This document shows positions 24,423-34,634 of a DNA stretch of 64,000 nt, in pieces; within the stretch, counting starts at the first letter, position 1, and the number at the start of each line of letters is the position of its first letter. The position numbers and the translations under genes are program-made. The notes beneath the pieces were generated by a model. That model saw nothing but the letters and a program-made list of their open reading frames with translations. It was not told the DNA's origin and ran no database searches. Origin of the DNA: JAJTHC01 sp044358835. Lineage in GTDB: Bacteria > Cyanobacteriota > Vampirovibrionia > Vampirovibrionales > JAJTHC01. Location: assembly GCA_044358835.1 (NCBI GenBank), contig JBIKNF010000009.1:1-64000 (forward strand), written 5' to 3'.

Positions 24423-24475
24423 TGACCTCCAAAAGGTGATGTTCAAATAAGGGGAGTCGACCCCGTAGTTGCATC

Positions 24476-26068
24476 TTAATTTGCGAGGTTGTTAATAATG
24501 ACGTTTTGTTCTTCAACAGCCGCTGCCACTGAAGAGTTGGCCGCGCTGATGTCTCCGACCATGGTGATGATTTCTTCAATGGCCTTAGACGCTTGCGTGG
24601 TTTTTTCTTGAATAGCCAGCACTTGCGTTTGAATGTTTTGGGTGGCTTCTGCTGATTTTCCAGCCAGTGCCTTGACTTCGTCCGCCACAACGGCAAAGCC
24701 CTTACCCGCATCGCCTGCTCGTGCCGCTTCAATGGTGGCGTTCAAGGCCAATAAGTTGGTTTGACTGGCAATGCTTTGAATCAAGCTCACAATGCTATTG
24801 ATTTCTACAGCAGAATGAATCAACGCTTCCATGACTTCTTGAGTATGAAAACCTTGCGAACGCGTATTTTCAGCCATGTGGGCGGCACGATTCATATTTT
24901 CAGCAATTTCACGACTAGCTAAAGCCGCTTCTTGTTGAAGATCCGTTTTCCCAAACTTTTCAAGGGTTTGTTCTAACAAGAACCGAATGTTTTTCATCGC
25001 ATTACGACGCTTTTCAGTGTCTAGCAAATAATGCGTGCTAAAAAAGTCAAAGGCGCCTACAATATGCCCTTGCACCACAATGGGGAAGACGTTACCTGAC
25101 TTGACGCCTGCTTGACGAGCCGCTGGTGCTCTGGCGCAGTCATTCACATCCGCCAAATCGGGAATGAATAAGACATCATCTGACGCCCAAGCACGTCCGT
25201 TGACCCCCACCCCACGACTAAACGTGGTGGAATGCGTGATTTGTGAAAATTGAGGATTGATCGATCCAGATTCTTTTTCAAAAATCAAGGCATTTTGCGA
25301 ACCATCATATCGCCAAAAACTGGCGTAATCCCAACCAAAGGCTTCCTTAATTCCATTTAAGGCAGTGGTAATGACTTCTTCTTTATTATGAACACCTGCA
25401 ATGAGGCTAAACAAACGTTGTACGGCATTTAGGCATTCCGCACCGTGCAATTCTTGCAACGAACTTTCAATGCGTTCAAATACAAATGAAATGGCGGTTG
25501 AAAGCGCTTCAATGGTCGCCAAGCGTTGATCGGACACTTCAGCATTTTCTTTTGAAAAGAACTCAATCGTCCCGATGATACGGTTGTTCACGCGAATTGG
25601 GAAAGCAACAGCCCATTGAACCCCAGAACGTTGACACGCATCGCGACGAGAAGATTCGTTAAGTTCATTTAAGTGGCGAACGTAAATCAATCGTCCGTCC
25701 TGCCAAGCACGGCCATTAAGGCCTTGGCCTTTTTCAAAAGTAACATTTTCTGTTACGGTGTCAAATTCACTACTTAACTGCCCTGATTTAACACTAAATA
25801 ACAGCGCATTGCCCTTGTTGTTGACTTCCCAGTAGGCGCCATAGTCCCAACCAAATGTGCTACGAATGGTTTCTAACAGGCCTTGAACGGCTTTTTTCTT
25901 GTCTGCAGTACTTTGTAAATCACCCAAGGTTTGAATCTTTTTTAAGCTACTGACTAAGACATGGTAATTTTCTTTTTCTTCTTGGTTGTGGTGTGATTGT
26001 GAGGTAGACGCTGAGGCGTTTGAGGTATCTTTCACCTCTTTAGTCAACGTACTATTGAAAAAACTCAT
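24476..26068 (-). CDS. Soluble methyl-accepting chemotaxis-type receptor with two GAF domains
   Basis: No membrane segment is visible in this 530-residue protein, so it should be a cytoplasmic sensor. Two tandem GAF domains cover about residues 60-205 and 225-355. They share wording such as FGWDYGAYWEV / FGWDYASFWRYD and GLNGRAW / GVNGRAW, which points to duplication. Residues about 390-530 form the MCP signalling region with the hairpin tip SIASQTNLLALNATIEAARAGDAGKGFAVVADEVKALA, which binds CheA/CheW. The protein stops soon after VEEQN, about 40 residues earlier than usual, so the second signalling arm is short. It is transcribed alone and a terminator follows. Confidence 0.88.
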   Translation of the reverse strand: MSFFNSTLTKEVKDTSNASASTSQSHHNQEEKENYHVLVSSLKKIQTLGDLQSTADKKKAVQGLLETIRSTFGWDYGAYWEVNNKGNALLFSVKSGQLSSEFDTVTENVTFEKGQGLNGRAWQDGRLIYVRHLNELNESSRRDACQRSGVQWAVAFPIRVNNRIIGTIEFFSKENAEVSDQRLATIEALSTAISFVFERIESSLQELHGAECLNAVQRLFSLIAGVHNKEEVITTALNGIKEAFGWDYASFWRYDGSQNALIFEKESGSINPQFSQITHSTTFSRGVGVNGRAWASDDVLFIPDLADVNDCARAPAARQAGVKSGNVFPIVVQGHIVGAFDFFSTHYLLDTEKRRNAMKNIRFLLEQTLEKFGKTDLQQEAALASREIAENMNRAAHMAENTRSQGFHTQEVMEALIHSAVEINSIVSLIQSIASQTNLLALNATIEAARAGDAGKGFAVVADEVKALAGKSAEATQNIQTQVLAIQEKTTQASKAIEEIITMVGDISAANSSVAAAVEEQNVIINNLAN

Positions 26069-26246
26069 GGGCTTAATAACTCCTTATCTTTAGAAAAAAT
26101 ACAAGTAATCGAAAAACTAAACAAAATATACTTATTCTTAAATATAACGATTTTACGGGCGTTATTTTTTAAAAAAATCAAAACCTCCTCCGTTTGTTCG
26201 TGCTAAAATGGCCTAATTAGCCTAGATATATGAGGATATTGCTTTT

Positions 26247-28703
26247 ATGACTGCTCCCTTAGATGCTGTGTTCCCCTTGTTGGTGGGAATGAATTCGGCT
26301 CAAGCGCAAGCCACTGCTTTTGGAGCAGGCCCCTTACTTGTGCTGGCAGGGGCAGGCAGTGGTAAAACCAAGGTGCTCACGCATCGTATTGCCCATCTTT
26401 TAGAAGGGCAAGGGGAAGGACTTGAGCCCGTGTGGGCAAGCCAAGTGCTTTCAGTCACCTTTACCAATAAAGCCGCCAAAGAAATGAAGGCCCGACTCGC
26501 CACGTTGATTGATCCTGCCATTGTGCAAGATGTTTGGATGGGAACCTTCCACAGTGTGTGTGTGCGTTTGTTACGTCGAGATATTGTGCATTACACCGCC
26601 CCTTCAGGGGCAAAGTGGAAGACCAACTTTGTGATTTATGACGAAGCCGAAACGCTTGCGGTGATTAAAGATATTTTAAAAGCCAAGAATTTGGATGAAA
26701 AACTCTACCCCGCACGCGGGATTAAGTATCAAATTTCGGCGGTTAAAAACCAAGGGTTCGATGCCTTTGACCATGCCACCAATGCCAAAGACTATAAAGC
26801 CGAGCGACTTTCTGAATTATTTACGCTGTACGAACAACAAATGGCGGAAAATAATGCCTTAGACTTTGACGATTTATTGTTGTTGACGGTAAAATTGCTT
26901 CGCCAGCACCCGGCTTTGCTGGCCAACTATCACCAGCATTTTCGTCATATTTTGGTGGACGAATTTCAAGACACCAATGAAGTGCAGTATGATCTCATTC
27001 GTATGCTTGCCACAGGGCAAACCAGCCGTAGCCATGAACGGGGACACTGGCATAACCGCAGTTTAACAGTGGTGGGCGATGTGGATCAATCCATCTATTC
27101 ATGGCGGGGGGCAAACTTCCGCATTTGCTTAGGCTTTCAAAAAGATTTCAAAGAAGCCCAGCTCATTACGCTAGAGGACAACTACCGTTCCACCGCTAAA
27201 ATTTTACAAGCCGCCAATGCCGTCATTGAACGCAATAGCGAACGACTGCCCAAAGAACTGCGAGCGGTGAAAGGCGATGGTGAAAAAATCTATTGCTATG
27301 AAGCGACTGATGATCGAGATGAAGCCCATTTTGTGCTTGAAAAATTGCAAAATTATGCCACACGTTCGAATCAAACGCTTAATGAATGTGCTATTTTGTA
27401 CCGCACCAACGTGCAAAGTCGTGTGATTGAAGATTTGCTAATTTCTCGAGGCATTCCCTACACCATGGTCGGCGGCATTAAGTTTTATGAGCGTCGTGAA
27501 GTGAAAGATGTATTGGCTTACCTGACGGTGTTGTTTAACCCCGATGACAGCTACAGTGTGAAACGGGTGTTGAATGTGCCTCGTCGAGGCATTGGCGCCA
27601 AAACAATCGAATATATCGAAACGCATGCAAAAAACAGAGGGCTTTCGTTCTATAACGCTTTGTTTGAAGTGGATCAAATCCCTGAAGTCAAAGGCAAGGC
27701 GCGTCAAGGCATTACGGGTTTTGTTACGGTGATGCAACGCATCAGCGAACAGCAGAGCCAAGGCGTGTATATTGATGAAGTCATGATCACGATTCGTCAA
27801 CTTTCAGGTTACGACAAAGCCCTTGAAGCAGAAGATCCCAAAGATGAAGAGGGGCGTTTGGCGAACTTGGATGAATTGATGTCTGTGGCACGCCAATTTC
27901 ATGCGGATCACCCCGAAGGCGAAACGCAAGAAAAGCTCGGTGAATTTTTGGCGCAACTGGCGTTGATGAGTGATTTAGACAGTTTGGGCCAGACGGCTGA
28001 AGCAGGTACCGCCCCCCAAGAACGCCTAACGCTGATGACCTTACACGCCGCCAAAGGCTTGGAGTTTCCCATTGTGGCCATTGTGGGCATGGAAGAAGGT
28101 TTGTTCCCGCACAATCGTGCGTTGACGAGTACAGATGAAATGGAAGAAGAGCGTCGTTTAATGTATGTGGGCATTACGCGTGCGGAAATGTTTTTAATGT
28201 TAAGTTATGCCCGCCGCCGCATGGTGTTTGGTGAATTGAGATACAGCGTGCCCAGTCGTTTTTTAAGCGAAGTGCCTCGTGAATTGATGAGCGGGAGCTT
28301 TAGTTTGGATGCCCAAGCCTCGCCTTATAGCAGTTATGAAGAACGTCGTTATGGTTCAAGCCGTGTGGATGGTGCGGGCCGTGGTGGGGATGCGAAAGGT
28401 GAAAACCGTGGGAACATAGCGTCGTCATCTGCTAATCGTTATGCCCGTCGGGATGAAGGTCGTCTTATGCCCCCTAGTTTGCCGTCTGCGTCTCGTGCGG
28501 AAAAGCCGTCAACGGTGGATCTTTCGCATCTACCGACTTACAAGGTGGGGGATCGTGTGGTGCATGCCAAGTTTGGGGAAGGCCACATTGCTCAAGTCTT
28601 AGGGTCTGGTCAAAAGGTGCTTTACAACGTGGCCTTTGATCGCTTGAGTGGCAAGAAGTTGTTGGATCCTCGCTACGCCAAGCTCGAACTCAAGCACGAC
28701 TAG
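26247..28703 (+). CDS. pcrA: UvrD/PcrA-type ATP-dependent DNA helicase
   Basis: This 818-residue superfamily 1 helicase unwinds DNA 3' to 5' in repair and plasmid replication. Motif I is AGAGSGKTKVLTHRI, motif Ia VLSVTFTNKAAKEM, motif II LVDEFQDTNEVQY, motif III VVGDVDQSIYSWRGA, motif IV EDNYRS, motif V LMTLHAAKGLEF and motif VI EERRLMYVGITRAE. The C-terminal YKVGDRVVHAKFGEGHI segment is the Tudor-like domain typical of PcrA. A Gly/Arg/Ser-rich linker precedes it. The gene is monocistronic, divergent from the GAF-MCP gene. Confidence 0.95.
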   Translation: MTAPLDAVFPLLVGMNSAQAQATAFGAGPLLVLAGAGSGKTKVLTHRIAHLLEGQGEGLEPVWASQVLSVTFTNKAAKEMKARLATLIDPAIVQDVWMGTFHSVCVRLLRRDIVHYTAPSGAKWKTNFVIYDEAETLAVIKDILKAKNLDEKLYPARGIKYQISAVKNQGFDAFDHATNAKDYKAERLSELFTLYEQQMAENNALDFDDLLLLTVKLLRQHPALLANYHQHFRHILVDEFQDTNEVQYDLIRMLATGQTSRSHERGHWHNRSLTVVGDVDQSIYSWRGANFRICLGFQKDFKEAQLITLEDNYRSTAKILQAANAVIERNSERLPKELRAVKGDGEKIYCYEATDDRDEAHFVLEKLQNYATRSNQTLNECAILYRTNVQSRVIEDLLISRGIPYTMVGGIKFYERREVKDVLAYLTVLFNPDDSYSVKRVLNVPRRGIGAKTIEYIETHAKNRGLSFYNALFEVDQIPEVKGKARQGITGFVTVMQRISEQQSQGVYIDEVMITIRQLSGYDKALEAEDPKDEEGRLANLDELMSVARQFHADHPEGETQEKLGEFLAQLALMSDLDSLGQTAEAGTAPQERLTLMTLHAAKGLEFPIVAIVGMEEGLFPHNRALTSTDEMEEERRLMYVGITRAEMFLMLSYARRRMVFGELRYSVPSRFLSEVPRELMSGSFSLDAQASPYSSYEERRYGSSRVDGAGRGGDAKGENRGNIASSSANRYARRDEGRLMPPSLPSASRAEKPSTVDLSHLPTYKVGDRVVHAKFGEGHIAQVLGSGQKVLYNVAFDRLSGKKLLDPRYAKLELKHD

Positions 28704-28888
28704 TCGTTTTGGACTTAACGCTTTAATTGGCGTGGGGGTGGGGAACGCAAAGAAAACGTCTGCTAGCACAAAAGTCTGAAAAGATTGTTTTTATATAAAT
28801 AAGCCTCTTGTTCAGGAGGTGGCCTCGACTTTTTCGAGTATCTTTCCACCTATCCCTACCCTATGTAACCCTAAAAAAGGACGATTTT

Positions 28889-29791
28889 ATGATATTTAAT
28901 ACGCTTAGTTCCCCGATGGCGGGGCTTAATTTGGGCACGCCTAATCTAAGTGCTTCTAATGCAAGTAGCCCTAATCCTGCGCTTAATGCATTAGGCTTAA
29001 ACACAAATGCCTTGGCTCTTCCAACACCCAACGCAGGCAACTCCCTTTTTAATTTAGGTGCGACTCAGGCAACCTCGCCTTCTGTAAGTAGCCTACTGAG
29101 TGGATTGTCTGCGAATAACGCCTTGCCTAATAATACAACGGGCAGTATTTTTGCCAATCTCCCAGGGAATGGGGCGCTTGCCTTTGCGAACCCTTCAACC
29201 AATGTATCTGCTAGCACTTTAGCATCACAGGGTGGAAGCAGTTCTTCTTTACTCGCAGGACTCGATCAATTTCTTGCTTCAATAGGCCCCCAAGTCAATT
29301 TCTTTGCACAGAACAGGACAGGCGCCATGGGTTCACCCACCACGGCCATGGGTGCTTTAGCAAACCTTCCAGCCGTTGCACCTGCTGCACAAACAGCCGT
29401 CGCTCCTGTTGCGCAACAATCGGGTGTCGTCATTCCCCCTGACTTGCTTGCACAATTATTAGGGTCACGTGTTGCGAACAACAATTCTAACACTGAGGAC
29501 ACCTCAGTCACTCAGGCGTTGGAAGCAAAAATAGAAAAGTTGGAAGATCAAATAAAGTTTGCCAACGGGGCGTCTTCAACGACAATCGCCCAACAGCTTG
29601 AAGTACTTAAAACACAATTGGCCCAAATTAAAGCCAATACCGTTCAAGCGAAAACCACACCACCGCAAGCAACCCTCCAAGCACGGCTCAAAGAACTAGA
29701 AACCCAAATAGCCACTTTGAAAAAAGCACCCATAACCGCCACAACACCTGTGGCCAAGGCCCCTGGAAAAGCAGGCGTCACAAAAGCTTAA
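28889..29791 (+). CDS. Low-complexity Ala/Asn/Leu-rich protein with C-terminal coiled coil
   Basis: I do not recognise this 300-residue protein. The first ~200 residues are Asn/Ala/Ser/Leu-rich (NLGTPNLSASNASSPNPALN, ALGLNTNALALPTPNAGNSL). The C-terminal third has heptad-like sequence (ALEAKIEKLEDQIKF, QLEVLKTQLAQIKA, RLKELETQIATLKK) ending in a Lys/Pro/Ala tail. No signal peptide is visible. It could be a surface or structural protein. AAAAAGGACG before the ATG at 28889 supports this start. The longer frame from 28808 has no such site. Its leader shares a motif with the gene at 62670 (see findings). Confidence 0.65.
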   Translation: MIFNTLSSPMAGLNLGTPNLSASNASSPNPALNALGLNTNALALPTPNAGNSLFNLGATQATSPSVSSLLSGLSANNALPNNTTGSIFANLPGNGALAFANPSTNVSASTLASQGGSSSSLLAGLDQFLASIGPQVNFFAQNRTGAMGSPTTAMGALANLPAVAPAAQTAVAPVAQQSGVVIPPDLLAQLLGSRVANNNSNTEDTSVTQALEAKIEKLEDQIKFANGASSTTIAQQLEVLKTQLAQIKANTVQAKTTPPQATLQARLKELETQIATLKKAPITATTPVAKAPGKAGVTKA

Positions 29792-29811
29792 TGTTGAGCT
29801 AAGTTAAAGTA

Positions 29812-29848
29812 TGACGTCCCTTCTTGCCCAAGGCAAGGGGGGACGTTT
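29812..29848 (+). terminator. Hairpin after the low-complexity gene
   Basis: A continuous 15-bp stem (ACGTCCCTTCTTGCC at 29814-29828 with GGCAAGGGGGGACGT at 29832-29846, two G-U pairs) has a 3-base loop. The T run after it is weak. Confidence 0.6.
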
Positions 29849-29950
29849 GGGTAAAAAGGCTCCCCAAGTCGCGTATTTGTGCTTTAATAAAAAAGTTGTG
29901 AAAGATGCGGTCTTCGCCTGCTGCCAAATACGTTTAAAGGAACTTCCCCC

Positions 29951-31018
29951 ATGCTATTAGATGCGTTGATGATTCTTGGTTTGCTTGTTTCCATTGTGTT
30001 GGCCTGTAATGTGTTTACCAATGCCATTGAATGGCTGGGTGAAAAGCTCAACCTCAGTGCGGGAGCCGTCGGTTCCGTGCTTGCCGCGGTGGGAACCGCC
30101 CTGCCTGAAACCATTGTGCCGATTGTGGCCATCGTTACGGGGGTGCTTTCTACTGGGCAAAACGGAAGCATGACGCTCAAAGCGGGCGAAGACATCGGTT
30201 TAGGGGCTATTTTAGGCGCCCCCTTTATGCTGGCGACTTTGGCCATGTTCGTCAGTGGGCTGGCGATTGTGGTGTATTACTTCATGGGCAAGCGTTCTTT
30301 AGAATTGGTGATTGACCGTTCGCAGTTCTTTCGAGACAAAGGCTATTTTTTTGTGGCGTATGGTTTGGCCATTGCTGCTGCTTTTTTACCGCCTGCGTTA
30401 CTCCCCTTTAAATGGATCGTGGCCATTGCCTTGGTGGGGCTGTATGCCTTGTATTTAAAGCAAACTCTTTCGGCTCCTCATACCCCGCAAGACACTCACG
30501 ATCACAAAGATTCCGAAGGGCACACGCTGGATCCCTTATTTTTTGAGCCCAACGCCGAAGAACCTAGCATGGGGAGGATTTTGACGCAAACCTTTTTAGG
30601 GGTGTTCAGTATTATAGGCTTGGCCCATTTATTTGTGCATGAAATTCAGCACGTTTCTGAAAAGTTGCACCTTAATGCCATGATTTTAAGTTTGATTATT
30701 ATTCCCATTGCAACCGAATTGCCTGAAAAGTTCAACAGCGTTATGTGGTTGGGCAATAATAAAGACACCCTGGCCATTGGCAACCTAACGGGAGCCATGG
30801 TCTTTCAAAGCTGTATTCCTGTAGCAGTAGGCGTGGCCTTTACGCCGTGGGTATTTAACCCAGAAGCCAAATTAAGTATTTTATTGTGCTTGCTTTCTTC
30901 TGCGGTGGTGACGGCCTTGTTGTTTCGTTTGGGTAAGCAGGGTTCACCCTTTGTGTTAATGTTGGGTGGAATCGCTTACGGTATTTTTGTGTGGCAGGTA
31001 GTCGCCCCCTTGTTTTAA
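29951..31018 (+). CDS. Sodium/calcium exchanger family membrane protein
   Basis: This 355-residue protein belongs to the CaCA superfamily. It carries two alpha-repeat motifs: GAVGSVLAAVGTALPETIVPIV near residue 37 and IPIATELPEKFNSVMWLGNN near residue 255, each with the conserved Glu that binds cation. About ten hydrophobic segments surround them. A His/Asp-rich cytoplasmic-type loop (TPQDTHDHKDSEGHTLDP) lies between the halves and might sense or buffer metal ions. Members exchange Ca2+ for Na+ or H+, and the exact ions cannot be read from sequence. AAAGGAAC precedes the ATG. Confidence 0.87.
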   Translation: MLLDALMILGLLVSIVLACNVFTNAIEWLGEKLNLSAGAVGSVLAAVGTALPETIVPIVAIVTGVLSTGQNGSMTLKAGEDIGLGAILGAPFMLATLAMFVSGLAIVVYYFMGKRSLELVIDRSQFFRDKGYFFVAYGLAIAAAFLPPALLPFKWIVAIALVGLYALYLKQTLSAPHTPQDTHDHKDSEGHTLDPLFFEPNAEEPSMGRILTQTFLGVFSIIGLAHLFVHEIQHVSEKLHLNAMILSLIIIPIATELPEKFNSVMWLGNNKDTLAIGNLTGAMVFQSCIPVAVGVAFTPWVFNPEAKLSILLCLLSSAVVTALLFRLGKQGSPFVLMLGGIAYGIFVWQVVAPLF

Positions 31019-31065
31019 ACCAGCGGGTGTCTTAGCGTTTCGTTTTGATGTATCGTTTTTTCTAT

Positions 31066-33804
31066 TTATTCGTAGCGTAAGGTAGAGGTAGACACCTGCT
31101 GACGTAAAAACCACATCGGTACAAGACTCGCAAAAACCCCCGCCCCGAGTACCCATAGAATGTTAGTCCCTAAAAACGCCCACGGTGTTTGCATCGGAAC
31201 GCTCCAGCCGAAGGATTGTGCGTTTAATACATAAATCAAGACGCTTGCCAGCATCATGCCAAACACAAAGGCCATGCCATACCCCAGCAGGGAAAGTAAA
31301 ACCCCTTGGTTCATCACTAAACGCAAGCGCAAGGCTTGGTTCATGCCCAAGTAATCCAGCGTGGCGTAAATACGTTTTCCATCTAAAATTAAGGCCGTTA
31401 GCGCATGTAACACCGTTAAAATGGAAATTAACAGAGCCACCCCTTGCATTAAATAGGTAATGGCAAATGTTTTGTCAAAAATGCCTAACACTTCTTCGCG
31501 TAAGGCTTTATTAGAACGCATCGCCAAAATAATACCTGGGGGGACTTTTTTTTCAAGGCGTTGAATCACACGTTCAGGGTCTTCATTGGGTTTTAAATAA
31601 AGCGCTAAGCTTGTTGAAGCGTCTGCTTGCGTGCCCCCAAAGGCTTGGTAGACGCCTCGATGAATAATGGCATAACCTAAACTCGACGCATAATCATAAT
31701 ACACCCCTTGTACCTTCAAATGCAGGGGCCCTTTGGGCATGTTAAGCGTAAAGGTATCGCCTTTTTTTAGCTGATGTTTGGTGGAAAAGGGTTCACTAAT
31801 AATGGTGGGAAATGGCTCTTTTCTGTGCACGTTAAGCGGACGACTTTCCCGCCACGTTTGTTGAAGCACTTCTGAAGAGGCTTGGCCATGGGTGAAGGTT
31901 AAGGTCGCATAACGCGCAAAGGTGTCAAGGTTTGCAGCACCCAAGTAAAAGGGTTGGCCTTGGTAGGTAAAGGCCTGTTCTAAGAAGGGGTCTCCCGCTT
32001 CAATGGCGGGATCTTGACGAAGGGCTTGCACCGTGTGGAAAGAAAGCAACCCGACACTGCGATTACTGGTGGCACTTTGGGGCTGAATAAAAATATCGGC
32101 CCGCAAGCTTTGATGAATCCAGTCTTCCACACTATGACGAAAGCTCCCAATTAGCGTGGTAAGGCTAATACTTAAGGCCAGCGCCACCAAAAGGCTGGCC
32201 ACCGCAACGGCGGATCGGTGCATGCCCCCTTGCAATAGAGAAATACCCAACCTTGCCCAAATCGGCAGGTGAATGCTGGAAGACAACTGTTGCAGTGCCC
32301 ATAACACGTAGCTTAATAAAATCGGGGTCAGTAAGGTTCCCCCCGCCAAAATGCAAAACGCGGCGAGGTATCCCCCCAGTGGTAAGTGATACAAAGGCGG
32401 TAATAACGAAAAGCCCAAGGCCAGAATCAGTAAAAGGACGCCTATTTTAGCTAGCTTGTTTCGTCTCCCTGCCTGATTGGCCGATTCGCTCAGCGGGCGA
32501 ATGCAATCGACGGGCTGAATTTGCAAAGCTTCTTGCACAGGGAAATACGCCCCAATAAACGAGGTAAATAACCCCACAAATAAACATACCCAAGGCAACC
32601 AGTCCGGCGGGGTAAAGGTGGCGGTGGCTTGGCCCGTGTACACATTTTGAAGGGTTTGAGACACCGCTTGGCCCACCAGGGGCAACACTTGACTGCCCAA
32701 TAAAAGCCCGATTAGACTACCCACGCCCCCCAAGCATAAGGCTTCTAGCTGAATAAAAATAGACAACGTCTTAGCACTTAAGCCGAGCAAACGATAGGTC
32801 CCTATTTCCTGCCGACGCTGCAAAACGGCCATGCTCAAGGTGTTGTAAATCAGAAACGCCGCCACAATCAAGGTAATAAAGCTTAATGCCATCAAATTAA
32901 CTTGATAGGCTTTGACCATTTCCCCCAAGTTGGCACTGCGTTCTTGAGGCGTACGAATGTTGAGATCGTTTGGAATGACGGCTTCTAGGGACGATTTCAA
33001 GCGGTTTTGTTCGTCGTTTTTCAAGGTGCTAAAATCCAGCTCAATTCGACTGAGCAAGCCTGTGGTATGACTGAGATCTTGTAGGACGCTAATATCGCTA
33101 AAGCCTACATTTCGTAGGGCTTGGTTGCGTCCGGATACCTTAAAGATCCCGATCACCTTTAGCGTAACGATGCGTTCTTGCAACAGTACGGGAAAGCCAC
33201 TACCCCGATGCAACGCATACTGTTGCGCCAAGGCATCTGAAATCGCGATACTGCCTTCTTGCAACGGGCTATTGAGCCCTGTAAAAATAGGCTCTTCTAC
33301 CCAGTCAATTTCACGATGAGAAGCATCATTAAAGGTATCTACCCCCAGCATGTTTAAGACTTGCCCTGTAGAAGCCAGCACCCCCTTTTCGTTTCGTCTC
33401 AGTAGCAACGCCGGAAGTTCTAAGACAGGGTGAACTTGCGTGTAATGGGTTTGGGGGGCCTTTTCAAGCGTGTCGTAAATTGGCCGCAACACCTCTTCTT
33501 TCATCAAGGGGGCGTTTTCGCTTTTGACTTCAAAGGTGGTGGTTCCCGCAATTTTATTCACCCCTTGTTTAAATTGTTCAAACGCCGAAAAAGTCGCGGC
33601 ATTCATACTAAATAATACGGCAACGCCTAAGGCAATGCCTAAAACGGCCAGTCCGCCTTTCCATATACTTTTTTTATAGTAATGCCATGAAAAGAGACCC
33701 AGCAAGCGGAAGAAGCTCGTCACGCCCAAGCCTAGCATGCGAAAGGAAATGGGACGCTTGGTCGTTTTTTTGGGGGGGACACGTGATGAAAACGCTTCAC
33801 TCAT
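31066..33804 (-). CDS. ABC transporter permease, FtsX/MacB type
   Basis: The 912-residue protein has an N-terminal membrane anchor followed by a large periplasmic MacB-type domain. Two FtsX core blocks are visible (FITLIVAAFLIYNTLSMAVLQRRQEIGTYRLLGLS near residue 310, and LISILTVLHALTALILDGKR in the C-terminal third), giving about ten membrane segments in the arrangement of dual-FtsX permeases. These proteins work mechanically on lipoproteins, peptides or toxins and do not form a substrate channel. Its start overlaps the ATPase gene by four bases (ATGA), which fixes its partner. Confidence 0.88.
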   Translation of the reverse strand: MSEAFSSRVPPKKTTKRPISFRMLGLGVTSFFRLLGLFSWHYYKKSIWKGGLAVLGIALGVAVLFSMNAATFSAFEQFKQGVNKIAGTTTFEVKSENAPLMKEEVLRPIYDTLEKAPQTHYTQVHPVLELPALLLRRNEKGVLASTGQVLNMLGVDTFNDASHREIDWVEEPIFTGLNSPLQEGSIAISDALAQQYALHRGSGFPVLLQERIVTLKVIGIFKVSGRNQALRNVGFSDISVLQDLSHTTGLLSRIELDFSTLKNDEQNRLKSSLEAVIPNDLNIRTPQERSANLGEMVKAYQVNLMALSFITLIVAAFLIYNTLSMAVLQRRQEIGTYRLLGLSAKTLSIFIQLEALCLGGVGSLIGLLLGSQVLPLVGQAVSQTLQNVYTGQATATFTPPDWLPWVCLFVGLFTSFIGAYFPVQEALQIQPVDCIRPLSESANQAGRRNKLAKIGVLLLILALGFSLLPPLYHLPLGGYLAAFCILAGGTLLTPILLSYVLWALQQLSSSIHLPIWARLGISLLQGGMHRSAVAVASLLVALALSISLTTLIGSFRHSVEDWIHQSLRADIFIQPQSATSNRSVGLLSFHTVQALRQDPAIEAGDPFLEQAFTYQGQPFYLGAANLDTFARYATLTFTHGQASSEVLQQTWRESRPLNVHRKEPFPTIISEPFSTKHQLKKGDTFTLNMPKGPLHLKVQGVYYDYASSLGYAIIHRGVYQAFGGTQADASTSLALYLKPNEDPERVIQRLEKKVPPGIILAMRSNKALREEVLGIFDKTFAITYLMQGVALLISILTVLHALTALILDGKRIYATLDYLGMNQALRLRLVMNQGVLLSLLGYGMAFVFGMMLASVLIYVLNAQSFGWSVPMQTPWAFLGTNILWVLGAGVFASLVPMWFLRQQVSTSTLRYE

Positions 33805-34523
33805 TGCACGGGAACCTTTGCTTCAAGTGGACGTAACACAAGATCTTCAACAATTGCGCCGTCTTTCATGCGAATGATGCGATCCGCTAGGCGAGCCGCG
33901 TCTTCGCTGTGGGTCACCATGACCACGGTGGCCCCCAATTCACGGCATCTTTGCATGAGCACGCCCAAGACTTGCGCGCCGTTTTGACTGTCGAGGTTGC
34001 CAGTGGGTTCATCTGCCAGAATGAGGGGGGGGTGATGTACGGTGGCTCTGGCAATGGCGACGCGTTGCATTTGCCCACCTGAAAGTTGTGAGGGAAATTG
34101 TGACGCCAAGGCTTCAATCCCGACGCTTTTGAGGGCATTCATGACCCGTTCTTTGGCTTGTTTGGGGGGAATGCCGTTTAAATCCAGCGGAAGTTGAACA
34201 TTTTCAGCCACCGAGAGCGTGGGTAATAAATTAAAAAATTGAAACACATAACCCACCGTTTTTCTGCGGAACGCTGCCTTTTCAGCTTCGCTTAAAAAAG
34301 CCAAGGCGTGGCCTTCCACCAGAACTTCGCCTGTTGTTGGGGTATCCATCGCGCCGATGAGGTTGAGTAGCGTTGATTTACCGCACCCACTAGATCCCAT
34401 AATGGCGACAAACTGCCCTTGTGGAATATGCAAACTAAGATCATTTAAAACCAGCGGGCTTTTCGGATCGTATTGTTTCGACAGGTGCAAAAGATCAATG
34501 GCGTTCATGGGCGGGTCTTTCAT
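33801..34523 (-). CDS. ABC transporter ATP-binding protein, LolD/MacB type
   Basis: This 240-residue ATPase drives the FtsX-type permease encoded next. Walker A is GSSGCGKSTLL, the Q-loop region YVFQFFNLLPTL, the signature LSGGQMQRVAIARA, Walker B LILADEPTGNLD, and the H-loop VVMVTHS. The GNLD ending is typical of the MacB/LolD group. The ATG at 34523 has no clear ribosome site. An ATG at 34508 (NAIDLLHLSKQY) is an alternative. Confidence 0.9.
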   Translation of the reverse strand: MKDPPMNAIDLLHLSKQYDPKSPLVLNDLSLHIPQGQFVAIMGSSGCGKSTLLNLIGAMDTPTTGEVLVEGHALAFLSEAEKAAFRRKTVGYVFQFFNLLPTLSVAENVQLPLDLNGIPPKQAKERVMNALKSVGIEALASQFPSQLSGGQMQRVAIARATVHHPPLILADEPTGNLDSQNGAQVLGVLMQRCRELGATVVMVTHSEDAARLADRIIRMKDGAIVEDLVLRPLEAKVPVQ

Positions 34524-34634
34524 TTTGTGGGGGGTGCATATCCTTTAGTATACATCAAAAGCCACCTTATAGCTTTGTCAATGTATATGTTAGAATAGAG
34601 AAAATACGACACACTTTTTTAAAGAAAGATCCCC

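Noticed and set aside
24301..24475. Downstream sequence that might restore a longer MCP signalling arm through a frameshift
   Set aside because: After the stop at 24476 no frame continues the MCP heptad pattern, and a good terminator follows at once. The gene looks complete as it stands.
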